A DNA stretch of 64,000 nt from NCBI GenBank assembly GCA_035995185.1, contig DASYKT010000061.1:62001-126000 (forward strand). The letters are read 5' to 3'. A program made the translations under genes and the position numbers. Shown here piece after piece: positions 9,684 through 17,962 of the stretch; position 1 is the first letter of the stretch; each line of letters opens with the position of its first letter. The notes below the pieces were generated by a model that was not told the origin of the DNA, searched no databases, and saw only the letters and a program-made list of their open reading frames with translations. The DNA comes from DASYKT01 sp035995185. GTDB taxonomy: Bacteria; Acidobacteriota; Blastocatellia; Pyrinomonadales; Pyrinomonadaceae.

Positions 9684-10151
9684 GGAATCCTTGGAGTGAT
9701 TTTGCCTAATACTCCAAACGATTTCGCAGAGAAATTTTCCAACGATTCCCGCTCCTTAAGTTGTTCGCTGAGGTCTGGATGCAGGCGTATCCGGCCCTCC
9801 ACAACTCGACGAAACTGTTCTCTTAAGCCAAACTTTACGGTCACTAATCATCCCACTTAAAACCCCACCTGAAAATACGAGGAAGAAACAGATTCAACAC
9901 GGGAACTCGAAATAACAGCGAGCTAAGAAGATTTGGTGTAATTGAACCCAAAGATTTTTGGCTGTACGGAGGCAGCCAAAATAAAAAAACCGCGATTTCT
10001 TTTATTCAAAATCGTGTCAAAAATATGGTCGTTTTTGTTGCATTATTCTAATGTTTTTGGTATTCTACCGGCTCTTTTGAAGAGACTCTCTAGCCAGCCC
10101 GACTCTTTGAAATATGCTCTAACTCGAAATCACTGGAGACAGGTAAAAGAG
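9684..10151. other. AT-rich gap between the two small exported-protein genes
   Basis: No supported gene. A perfect 9-bp inverted repeat, TTTTGGCTG (9956-9964) and CAGCCAAAA (9973-9981), has an 8-base loop but no T-run. The minus strand carries a 72-codon open frame over 9626-9844 that overlaps the end of the upstream gene; it could be a relic but has no start signal. Confidence 0.45.
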
Positions 10152-10910
10152 ATGAATATTACGTCTTTCCCACGTCATCGGTTTTTGCAAAAATGCAGTT
10201 TATTTCTAATGATCTTAGGATTTATCATTTCTGCAAATGCGCAATTTCCTGCATATCAAAAGGATGCTTACGAACAAAGTTTATATAAACTCAGCGGCAG
10301 GATCGTAAGTTCCAATACCGAAACCAGCTCCGAGCGTGTCTATGTGAATTTGTCTATAGAATACGAGTTGAAAAATACGAGCAAGATTAATTTGATCTTT
10401 TGGAAACGAAATTTGCCGGAGTTTGATCCGGAACCAACTTTTACCGGTAAAATGGTTTCCAAAAGTTTTTATTTTGATAATAACGACATACTCGAGGATA
10501 TTTACGGTGGTCCGTCCGACAGCTATGCGGAGAAGTATTCAGTTCTTCGAAAGTCGTTAAATCAAAACGGGCCGCCCGTTCAGTCGACAATGACTTTGCG
10601 GCCACAGGAAAGCCGGAAGTTCACTTCAGAAGTAACTCTTATTACCGATCGCAAAGAAAATAAACGTACCCATGAACTTTCATTTGAAAAATTAAGATCC
10701 ATTTCTCCGGTGTGGCTCAAGACACACTATGAAGTCTGGTCCTCGAACATAGAGCCCAAAGGAAAGCGCCGCGATATCGATCTTACATTCGGAAAAACGC
10801 TGCGGAAGCGCTGGATAAAATACGGTTATTTGATGTTAAAGGACATTACGTCCGATCCTATCCAAGTCATGTTGAATTCGGTGCCTTCCTTAACAGCTAA
10901 AAAAGAATAG
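10152..10910 (+). CDS. Exported protein of unknown function
   Basis: I start this at the ATG at 10152 (252 residues): the frame is open further upstream from a TTG, but this ATG is preceded by an AGGT and purine-rich stretch and is followed by a signal peptide of about 30 residues ending FIISANAQ. The mature part is beta-rich (VYVNLSIEYELKNTSKINLI, MTLRPQESRKFTSEVTLI). The pattern of a non-self strand, a structural loop and a RPQESRKF-type strand loosely echoes NTRWSIYVYKF and KPNQSVSF in the protein at 9114, so the two may be distant relatives. AT-rich like its neighbour. No function is recognised. Confidence 0.7.
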   Translation: MNITSFPRHRFLQKCSLFLMILGFIISANAQFPAYQKDAYEQSLYKLSGRIVSSNTETSSERVYVNLSIEYELKNTSKINLIFWKRNLPEFDPEPTFTGKMVSKSFYFDNNDILEDIYGGPSDSYAEKYSVLRKSLNQNGPPVQSTMTLRPQESRKFTSEVTLITDRKENKRTHELSFEKLRSISPVWLKTHYEVWSSNIEPKGKRRDIDLTFGKTLRKRWIKYGYLMLKDITSDPIQVMLNSVPSLTAKKE

Positions 10911-11032
10911 CTTCTATAACAGAGAAACTTCTCCGCTTCGGATTTATCAAAGCGGCGAATAGCTTGGCGCAACATCACCCTGGCTGCCTTTTGGCTGGGG
11001 CTAACATTTTCCGAAAAATATACTCTAAAACG

Positions 11033-14000
11033 ATGTTAGTTAAAACCTGCATTGCATTACTCTCATTTGGATTGCTTTTCGGCCAATTCACTTCGCCCGC
11101 ATTTGCCCAAAACCAGACCACGGGAAGCATTGCCGGTTTAGTAAAGGACCAAAATGGTGCTTTACTTGCCGGCGCAGAGGTAAAGGTCAGCAACAAGGCG
11201 ACCGGCGAAAAGAGGAACGTCGTTACCGACAATGAGGCCAGCTACGTAGTGCCACTTCTTGCGCCCGGCACATATTCCGTCAGAGTCGTATACAACGGTT
11301 TCGCCGACGCGGTATTTGAAGTGGTTCAGGTCGTCGTCACTGAAACGACGCGTGTAAATGCGGAGCTGGCGGTCGCCGGCCCGGACGCCCAGTCGGTATT
11401 GATCGATCCGCTGATCTATGACGCCGGACCCGGGCTCGGTCGTGTAGTCGATTCGCGCGCGGTATCAGGGCTGCCGCTTGCGACCCGCAACTTCACGCAG
11501 ATCCTCGCACTCTCTCCGGGGACCGTTGTGTCCCTGCCCGATAACACTGCGCTTGGCCGGAATTCACAAAATGTATCGGTTAACGGAGCGCGCGTTACGC
11601 AGAACAATTTCGAGATCAACGGCATCGATGCAAATAATCTGGCTACGAATGCGGCTTCGCTGGTGGCGGTGCCGGCGCCTGAGAGCATTCAGGAATTCAA
11701 AGTCCAGACCTCGCTTTATGCGGCGGTTTATGGGCGGGGCGGCGGCGGCAGTATCCAGGCGATAACTAAAAGCGGGAGCAATAATTTTCACGGCGCGGCC
11801 TATGAGTATTTCCGCAATGCGGCTCTTAACGCCAACAACCCGTTCCTGACCGCAGCCGATGTTCGCCGTCCTACCCTGGATCGCAATGTCTTCGGCGGCC
11901 TACTCGGAGGTCCGCTCAGGCATGATAAATTGTTTTTCTTTGTCTCGTACCAGGCCACGCGCGAAAGCAATGCCGCCTCGCCAAATAGTCTGACATCCAA
12001 CGTCTTTATCGCACCGGGCCTTACGGACGACCGCTCCCAACAAACGCTTCTGACGACTTTCGACCCGCGTATTATGCCGAGCTCGCCGCCGGCGACGTCG
12101 ATCCATCCGGTCGCGCTCGCCCTGCTTAATACAAGGCTTTCGGACGGTCAATTCATGATTCCGACGCCGCGCGCCGACGGCCGTTTTTCGGGAACATCTC
12201 TCTCCACGTATCGTGAGGACCAGTTCAATGCGAACATCGACTACCGCTTAAGCGAACACGATTGGCTCGCGGGAAGGTTTTTCTTTTCAAATGCGCCGCA
12301 GTTTTTTGCGCTTCCCACCAATGGCGCAAATGTTCCCGGGTTCGGTGCCGACCAAGAGCAGAACAATCGCCTGTTCTCGCTCCAGCACATGCGCACGATC
12401 ACTCCGAGAACCATAAACGAGGCGCGGATCGGCTACAATTTTATTCGAGCGGACACGGTAGGGCAGACACCTCTTAAGGACTCGACGATCGGCATCACGC
12501 GGGCCAATGCCGATGCTTACCCGGGCCTCGGGATAATCAGGATAGGGCCTGACGGAACGAACGCGGTAGCGGTCGGAAATGCCGGCACAAATGTCGATAC
12601 CGGAAATGCCCAGTCTTCGATCACACTAACCGATATTCTTTCGCTCATCCGCGGCCGGCATAACATCCGAGTGGGTGCGAACTTTATCTTTTACCGGAAT
12701 GATCTTGTCGCTAACAATAACCGGCGGGGCACGATAACATTTCGGGATTTCAATAGTTTTCTGCTCGGCCGGGCCGCCAGCTCAGTTTACGGAGATGGCA
12801 TCGGGACCCGCAATCTGAAGGCGGCGGACTACAGTTTCTTTGTCCAGGATGACTGGCGGGTTTTCGCCCGCGTGAATCTTAATCTCGGCTTGCGCTACGA
12901 ACTGGATCTTCCCCCCTTTGAAACTAGCGGAGCCATGTCGACGTTCGATCCGGCGCTTTACAGACCGAGGATGGCGCTCGACAGCAGCGGAAACCCGGTC
13001 GGACCGCCGATCGGCGGATTTGTACAGGCCGGGAATGTGATTCCCCAATACGATCTGGCGGAGGTTCCCAATGTCGGCAAGCGGATCCTGACAGACATCG
13101 ATAAAAATAACTTTGGCCCGCGGGTCGGTTTTGCCTACTCGGCGTTAAAAACAGGTCGCCTTGTCGCGCGCGGCGGCTACGGCATCTATTTTTCGCGGCC
13201 ATCGAACGCCTATATCGGGATCTCTATCAACGCTCCGCCGATGTACACCATTCGCCGCAGTCCAACGGGCGCGGTGGTTCCATTGTCGACCCCGTTTTTT
13301 CCACTGCCGCCGCAGAGTCAATTTCCGGCGATCGTGACGGGCGTCGATCTGACCGGTCAGGTATTCGACCGCGATCTTCGTACGGCTTATATTCAACAGT
13401 ATAATGGCGGCGTTCAATATTCCCTGAGCAAAGACCTTTTGTTAGAAGCAGCTTACGTGGGATCGCGCGGAATCAACCTGATCCGCGACATTGCCATCAA
13501 TCAGGCACGGCTCGCCAGCCCGCAGAACCCTATCTTCAACCCGGTAACCGGGCAGGTCATCACCACAAACACGCCCGCTAATGTCGCCCGGCGCGCGCCC
13601 TTTCAGGGCGTCGCGGTTGGAAATTTTCTGCAGATCCAGTCGACGGCCCAATCCGGCTATAACTCGATGCAGATAAGTTTGACCCGGCGTTTCTCAAAGG
13701 GGCTGCAATTTCTCGCCTCATATACTTACGGCAAATCACTCGACAACGCCTCCGGCGGCAGTGACAGTACCGGAGAGGCTCGAGATACGATCAATATCGC
13801 CGGCGACCAGACAAATAACCGCGCCAATAGAGGAGTATCTGATTTTGACCGGACCCATCGTTTTGCCTTTAGCTATTTATGGGACGTGCCGCGTCCCGGT
13901 TTTGCCGCCCGGTCAACCGCCGCGAGATGGGTATTGTCCAACTGGCAGCTGGCAGGGATAGTGACGATCATGTCCGGCTTACCGATCGATATAGTTGACG

Positions 14001-14509
14001 GTGGGGCAGGTTCTTTTTATGGTTTGAGCGGCGGCAATAACGGGCTCATGCGGCCAAGTTGGGCGCCGGGTGCAACTGTTAGCACTGCGACCCACAACGT
14101 ACCGGCCGGATATTTCTTCAATCCGTTCGCATTTGTCCGTCCCGTCGTTCTGCAGGGCAGGATAATTCCGAGTTCAAACGGGACGGCCACGGCGGGTGCA
14201 ACCGGAACGGATTTTGGCAACGTCGGCCGCAATGTCCTTCGCGGGCCGGGACAAAAGAATATGGACCTTGCCGTCATAAGGAGATTTCCCATCAGCGAAA
14301 CGAGAAATATCGAGCTCCGCGCCGAGTTTTTTAACCTCTTCAATATTTCCAACTTTGCAAATCCGATCAGTAATCTAAGCGCCGTTCCGGCCGTCTCGAT
14401 AGACGCCGTCACCGGGCAGATCACCGGCGATCCGGGCGATTTTGGCAGGATCCTTTCAACGAGCAGCAATCCACGCCTGATCCAATTGGCGGTAAAATTC
14501 AATTTTTGA
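11033..14509 (+). CDS. Oar-like TonB-dependent outer-membrane receptor with N-terminal carboxypeptidase-regulatory-like domain
   Basis: The product (1158 residues) has a signal peptide (about residues 1-25, ending SPAFAQ). A carboxypeptidase-regulatory-like beta sandwich follows (GSIAGLVKDQNGALLAGAEV, about 30-115), then a plug-like region (SVNGARVTQNNFEINGIDAN; VPAPESIQEFKVQTSLYAAV). A large barrel region ends in LIQLAVKFNF with the terminal Phe typical of outer-membrane barrels. Such proteins, abundant in Acidobacteriota, take up or bind large substrates or act in surface adhesion; the ligand is unknown. I start at ATG 11033 rather than 10964 because the signal peptide begins there. No TonB box was identified with certainty. 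Downstream lie palindromic elements at 14570-15013. Confidence 0.9.
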   Translation: MLVKTCIALLSFGLLFGQFTSPAFAQNQTTGSIAGLVKDQNGALLAGAEVKVSNKATGEKRNVVTDNEASYVVPLLAPGTYSVRVVYNGFADAVFEVVQVVVTETTRVNAELAVAGPDAQSVLIDPLIYDAGPGLGRVVDSRAVSGLPLATRNFTQILALSPGTVVSLPDNTALGRNSQNVSVNGARVTQNNFEINGIDANNLATNAASLVAVPAPESIQEFKVQTSLYAAVYGRGGGGSIQAITKSGSNNFHGAAYEYFRNAALNANNPFLTAADVRRPTLDRNVFGGLLGGPLRHDKLFFFVSYQATRESNAASPNSLTSNVFIAPGLTDDRSQQTLLTTFDPRIMPSSPPATSIHPVALALLNTRLSDGQFMIPTPRADGRFSGTSLSTYREDQFNANIDYRLSEHDWLAGRFFFSNAPQFFALPTNGANVPGFGADQEQNNRLFSLQHMRTITPRTINEARIGYNFIRADTVGQTPLKDSTIGITRANADAYPGLGIIRIGPDGTNAVAVGNAGTNVDTGNAQSSITLTDILSLIRGRHNIRVGANFIFYRNDLVANNNRRGTITFRDFNSFLLGRAASSVYGDGIGTRNLKAADYSFFVQDDWRVFARVNLNLGLRYELDLPPFETSGAMSTFDPALYRPRMALDSSGNPVGPPIGGFVQAGNVIPQYDLAEVPNVGKRILTDIDKNNFGPRVGFAYSALKTGRLVARGGYGIYFSRPSNAYIGISINAPPMYTIRRSPTGAVVPLSTPFFPLPPQSQFPAIVTGVDLTGQVFDRDLRTAYIQQYNGGVQYSLSKDLLLEAAYVGSRGINLIRDIAINQARLASPQNPIFNPVTGQVITTNTPANVARRAPFQGVAVGNFLQIQSTAQSGYNSMQISLTRRFSKGLQFLASYTYGKSLDNASGGSDSTGEARDTINIAGDQTNNRANRGVSDFDRTHRFAFSYLWDVPRPGFAARSTAARWVLSNWQLAGIVTIMSGLPIDIVDGGAGSFYGLSGGNNGLMRPSWAPGATVSTATHNVPAGYFFNPFAFVRPVVLQGRIIPSSNGTATAGATGTDFGNVGRNVLRGPGQKNMDLAVIRRFPISETRNIELRAEFFNLFNISNFANPISNLSAVPAVSIDAVTGQITGDPGDFGRILSTSSNPRLIQLAVKFNF

Positions 14510-14569
14510 CCGTTAACGCGCCCCGTATCCGGGAGCATTAGTATTTTTATGCGCTATTTGTTTCCATAG

Positions 14570-14632
14570 GCGGCTTTGCCGCTCGATGTGCGGAAAGGCT
14601 TTGCCTTTCCGCACATCGGACGGCGGAGCCGT
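14570..14632. repeat. Three-hairpin palindromic element, core GGC-TTT-GCC
   Basis: Three hairpins in a row: GCGGC-TTT-GCCGC; a perfect 16-bp stem CGATGTGCGGAAAGGC (14584-14599) against its complement (14603-14618) with a TTT loop; and ACGGC-GGA-GCCGT. There is no T-run, so it is not a canonical terminator; it looks like a REP-type element placed after the receptor gene. Confidence 0.8.
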
Positions 14633-14848
14633 TAAATACCGGCACCCGACAGCATTTTTTGCTAATACGTTGACATCGAGTCCGCGATAGCAATAGAATG
14701 TGCTAGTCAATTTAATAAGCAGTTTTACATGTAGCAAGGAATGTTTGAGACGCCTTGGTACTCTCGGCGCCGGAACTCTTATCATCTCCTGCATCCCGAT
14801 ATTATTACGAGGTTAGCCCGGATCTGAGACCTCGCCTGGCGGAAAAAC

Positions 14849-15004
14849 GGTGTTGTCCTAAAGTTTGTGGTGCTGAGAAGGGAATGTCATTCGGAATAGA
14901 TGATAACTGATAGATGATAGAGAATAGATCGCATCTTTCAGTTATCAGCTATCATCTTTTATCTACTTGCGAATGATGCGAACACCACAGCTTTAGGACA
15001 CTAC
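14849..15004. mobile_element. MITE-like insertion with terminal inverted repeats and 9-bp target duplication
   Basis: The ends are inverted: TGTCCTAAAG-TTTGTGGTG on the left (from 14854) against CACCACAG-CTTTAGGACA on the right (to 15000). The flanks are direct repeats CGGAAAAAC at 14840-14848 and 15005-15013. The interior (14895-14960) is itself palindromic, with GATAACTGATAG facing CAGTTATCAGC. No transposase is encoded in about 156 bases, so mobilisation in trans would be needed. Confidence 0.75.
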
Positions 15005-15107
15005 CGGAAAAACAATCTCTTATAACCGGCGATAATTTCAGATACCTCAAAATGCTTCACGGCCAAATCCTAAGGGCTGGAGAAGCTTCAACTCGACAGG
15101 AAAATTT

Positions 15108-15686
15108 ATGCAACGCATCAAAATAACGAGAGACACCACCAACAATAATGTTGTATTCGAAACCGTTTCGATCGATAACACCGAGAACGTGTTTTTTATC
15201 AATCTCGACCCTCAAGAGGCGCACTGGCCCACGATCGCCTCTAATCAGGTGGGAGCTGCGCCGTCGCCCCCGTCAAGTCAATGCCAACCTGACCCGACCG
15301 GTAAGAAGACCCAGGTCATTTACCAGTGCCAGATGCCGGGGCATTCAAATGAGCAGGGGATCATCAATATTTTCCAACTGTTGTCTGCCGCCAATACTAC
15401 CTTAGACCTGGCAGTCAGCGGCCGGCCGATCGCCAGCCAGCAGGTGGTACAGGGAGGAATGTCTCCCTATCAGATCTCCGGCGAACTCTTTGAGGTTACC
15501 GGGCTTGTACCGCAAAGCGGCTCCGGCATCGGGCCGGGACTCCAGTTGACCCCCACGACAGACAACACCGGGATCTTTGTGAGCGGCACACCGACCGTGT
15601 CCGGCACCTACGTTTTCACCTTCACGGTGAACGATGGAATGGGAACGAATCTCCAGCAAGTTCAATATACGATGGTCGTGAGCTAA
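15108..15686 (+). CDS. Cupredoxin-like protein with Ig-like C-terminal part
   Basis: A 192-residue protein with no obvious signal peptide. The first about 90 residues resemble a cupredoxin: an early PQEAHWPTI segment and YQCQMPGHSNEQGI, where Cys74 and His79 have the spacing of a type-1 copper site. The second half (residues about 105-190) reads like a putative-Ig/cadherin-type domain (FEVTGLVPQSGSGIGPGLQL, GTPTVSGTYVFTFTVND). It lies 48 bases upstream of the multicopper oxidase, so the two are probably co-transcribed and this protein may pass electrons to, or partner, the oxidase. Export is uncertain. Functional copper binding is inferred; the remaining ligands cannot be assigned with certainty. 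Confidence 0.72.
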   Translation: MQRIKITRDTTNNNVVFETVSIDNTENVFFINLDPQEAHWPTIASNQVGAAPSPPSSQCQPDPTGKKTQVIYQCQMPGHSNEQGIINIFQLLSAANTTLDLAVSGRPIASQQVVQGGMSPYQISGELFEVTGLVPQSGSGIGPGLQLTPTTDNTGIFVSGTPTVSGTYVFTFTVNDGMGTNLQQVQYTMVVS

Positions 15687-15734
15687 AACGCGCGCAGCCT
15701 GATAGGTCCCCGAGCGACAGGAAAGGTTTGATAT

Positions 15735-17882
15735 ATGAAAATTGGTAAAGATAGTAAAGTTAAAACCCGGTGGCGGAACCGGGCCGTTAAAATGTTCATC
15801 ATCGCCGCCGGAATCATGGTGGCCTGTATACTGTCGGCCATATTTGTAAATACGCCTCCGGCCGCGGCACAGCTGGGCAGCCCGCCATTTGTAAACCCGC
15901 CCGAACTGGTCTCCAGCAAAGGGAAGCTAAGGGCGGTCATGGAGATCATCAGCCGCAACTTTACGGTTCCCGGCCAGAAAGCCGAGCAGTACCGGCAGTT
16001 TCGCGGCCACTATCCTAACCAGCCTCTGATTCCGGGCACCGCTGTCGGCCCCGGCCCGACGCTGCGCGCGCGCCTGGGAGATCAGATGCAGTTAGCTTTC
16101 CTGAACAAGGTAGATGGGGACGAGTTTCCCTACACTTACGTCACGGGCAGAGATAAGCCGCCGTTTTCGGATCTGGGCTGCGACAGCGCCGGCCTGCTCG
16201 ATCCGGTAACCGGAAAGTTCCCATATCCGGCGAACGATATTTATCCTAATTGCTTTCACGGTTCCAACACCGCCAACATCCATTTTCACGGCACGCACAC
16301 CAGTCCGGACGGATTGGGTGATAATGTGCTGGTCCAGGTGCTGCCCGAAATGAGGCAGCCGGATTGGACGACCGTTTTTAACAAGATCTACAGCACGGGC
16401 AAGATCCCGCAAAACTGGTCCGATCTGCCGCCGGCATTTCGTACTGCGCAGACAGCGCTGGTGAAAAAGCGCGATGCCACGGATATGGCCAATGCCATGA
16501 AGAACAACTTGCGGCCGCCCGAGTCCATGTCAAAGGCAAATGCGGAACAGATCGCCGCCGGCGAATGGCCGCAGTATTTCATAGGTGCGTTTCCCAACTT
16601 CTTCGACATCCCGGATTATAGCTCGGGCAATTACAAGGCCGGCCAGGCGCCCGGCACCCAGTGGTATCACGCGCACAAACACGGCTCGACCTCGCTTCAT
16701 ATGCGCAACGGCCTCTCCGGGGCTTTGGTCATAGAGTCCAGCCAGGAAGGCGGTTACGATCACTTTATCCGCAAGTCCCTGGGGTGGGGCGCGACCTACG
16801 GAGATCACGAAAAGATCCTGGTCATTCAACAATACGACTCAACGTCAAATCTCGAAAGATCCCCCAAAGTCCCCGGCGGCGCGGCTCCAAACCTTGTTAA
16901 CGGCCTGCTCACACCGACCATTACCATGAAGCCCGGTGAAATTCAGCTCTGGCGGTTAGTGAACGCGACCGAGGGAAATGGGGGCGGGGTAATTACCGCC
17001 GGAACCACTGCCGGAGGAGTGTTTGGGGCTCCGACGTTCAAATTTGTCCAGACGGCGCAGGATGGCGTGCAGTTTAGCCTGGCCAACTATCTCAGCCAGC
17101 CGTATCTCAATCCGGATGCCAGTAATCCGGCGTCCGCGGCCGGTCTTGTTTTAGCGGGCGGCAATCGTGCCGATCTATTGGTCCAGGCTCCGCTGGAGGC
17201 AGGCACCACGACATTCGTATCCGTCGGCGGGGCGACGCTTTTCTTTGTCAAGGTCGAAGGCACCCCGGTCACCAGCATGTCATTTCCCACCACCTGGGCC
17301 GAGATGCCGAAGTTTTTGCTCGACCTGCCCAAGCCGGGGCCGAAAGACATTCCGAATCCCAATTCGCCCGTGCAATTCCAGTGGGAAGCAGGCAGGGTCG
17401 GACCGGGACGGTCGAAGGTGCCGCCGCCGGCCGGACCGCACTTCATGATCAACGGTAAACAGTTTGGTGACAGCGGGCCGATAGTGGACCAGTGTATGCC
17501 GCTCGATGGATTGCAGGATTGGGTGCTCGAGAATTATACGTCGGTTATCGCCCACCCGTTCCACATTCACATTAATCCGTTTCAGATATTACAAATCCAA
17601 ACTCCGACGGCTCAAGGCGTTTATTCGACTTATACGCCAGCCAATAATTACATCTGGCAGGATGTAATCGCCATACCACCGGCGATCATCAGTAAAGACG
17701 GCACGCAGATCACCCCCGGGAGGGTCGTTATCCGGCAGACATATCTTGATTTTACCGGGACTTATGTGCTTCACTGCCACATACTTGCGCACGAGGACCG
17801 GGGCATGATGCAGCTCGTTCGTGTTGTGCCTTTAGCAAATTACCCGCAGGGTTGTCAGGCTGCTCCGCCTCAACACCATTGA
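15735..17882 (+). CDS. Multicopper oxidase
   Basis: The product (715 residues) has an N-terminal hydrophobic segment (about residues 20-46) ending TPPAAAQL, so it is exported. All four copper-binding motifs are present: NIHFHG (first His 183), WYHAHKHGS (His 312), HPFHIH (His 607) and HCHILAHEDRGMM (His 680, Cys 681). This gives a type-1 centre and a trinuclear type-2/3 centre, so the protein should oxidise a substrate and reduce O2 to water. The substrate (metal ion, phenolic or other) cannot be told from sequence. It follows the cupredoxin-like gene, with AAAGG about 7 bases before the ATG, and ends at a bidirectional terminator. Confidence 0.93.
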   Translation: MKIGKDSKVKTRWRNRAVKMFIIAAGIMVACILSAIFVNTPPAAAQLGSPPFVNPPELVSSKGKLRAVMEIISRNFTVPGQKAEQYRQFRGHYPNQPLIPGTAVGPGPTLRARLGDQMQLAFLNKVDGDEFPYTYVTGRDKPPFSDLGCDSAGLLDPVTGKFPYPANDIYPNCFHGSNTANIHFHGTHTSPDGLGDNVLVQVLPEMRQPDWTTVFNKIYSTGKIPQNWSDLPPAFRTAQTALVKKRDATDMANAMKNNLRPPESMSKANAEQIAAGEWPQYFIGAFPNFFDIPDYSSGNYKAGQAPGTQWYHAHKHGSTSLHMRNGLSGALVIESSQEGGYDHFIRKSLGWGATYGDHEKILVIQQYDSTSNLERSPKVPGGAAPNLVNGLLTPTITMKPGEIQLWRLVNATEGNGGGVITAGTTAGGVFGAPTFKFVQTAQDGVQFSLANYLSQPYLNPDASNPASAAGLVLAGGNRADLLVQAPLEAGTTTFVSVGGATLFFVKVEGTPVTSMSFPTTWAEMPKFLLDLPKPGPKDIPNPNSPVQFQWEAGRVGPGRSKVPPPAGPHFMINGKQFGDSGPIVDQCMPLDGLQDWVLENYTSVIAHPFHIHINPFQILQIQTPTAQGVYSTYTPANNYIWQDVIAIPPAIISKDGTQITPGRVVIRQTYLDFTGTYVLHCHILAHEDRGMMQLVRVVPLANYPQGCQAAPPQHH

Positions 17883-17903
17883 AAATGCGTTCAAAGGTAG
17901 AAA

Positions 17904-17938
17904 AAAAGGACGGCTGATAAGGTCGTCCTTTTCTTCTT
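17904..17938. terminator. Bidirectional terminator between convergent genes
   Basis: AAAAGGACG (17904-17912) pairs with CGTCCTTTT (17924-17932), flanked by A- and T-runs. It serves the multicopper oxidase gene on the plus strand and the delta-60 gene that ends at 17963 on the minus strand. Confidence 0.85.
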
Positions 17939-17962
17939 TCCAATTATCAACTAGCACAGGGA

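Larger units (their letters stand above)
14510..15107. other. Intergenic region built of palindromic elements
   Basis: About 600 bases with no supported gene. It holds a three-hairpin element (14570-14632) and a MITE-like insertion (14849-15004) between 9-bp direct repeats. The last 60 bases lead to the cupredoxin gene, whose ribosome binding site AGGAAAA is just before 15108. Confidence 0.75.

Noticed and set aside
9626..9844. Minus-strand open frame of 72 codons with a helical-looking sequence
   Set aside because: It overlaps the end of the gene at 9114, has no ribosome binding site or recognisable family, and may be chance or a relic.
9956..9981. TTTTGGCTG inverted repeat as a terminator
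   Set aside because: A perfect 9-bp stem, but no T-run follows on either strand.
14584..14618. The 16-bp hairpin after the receptor gene as a rho-independent terminator
   Set aside because: No T-run; it sits among related hairpins, which fits a repeat element better.
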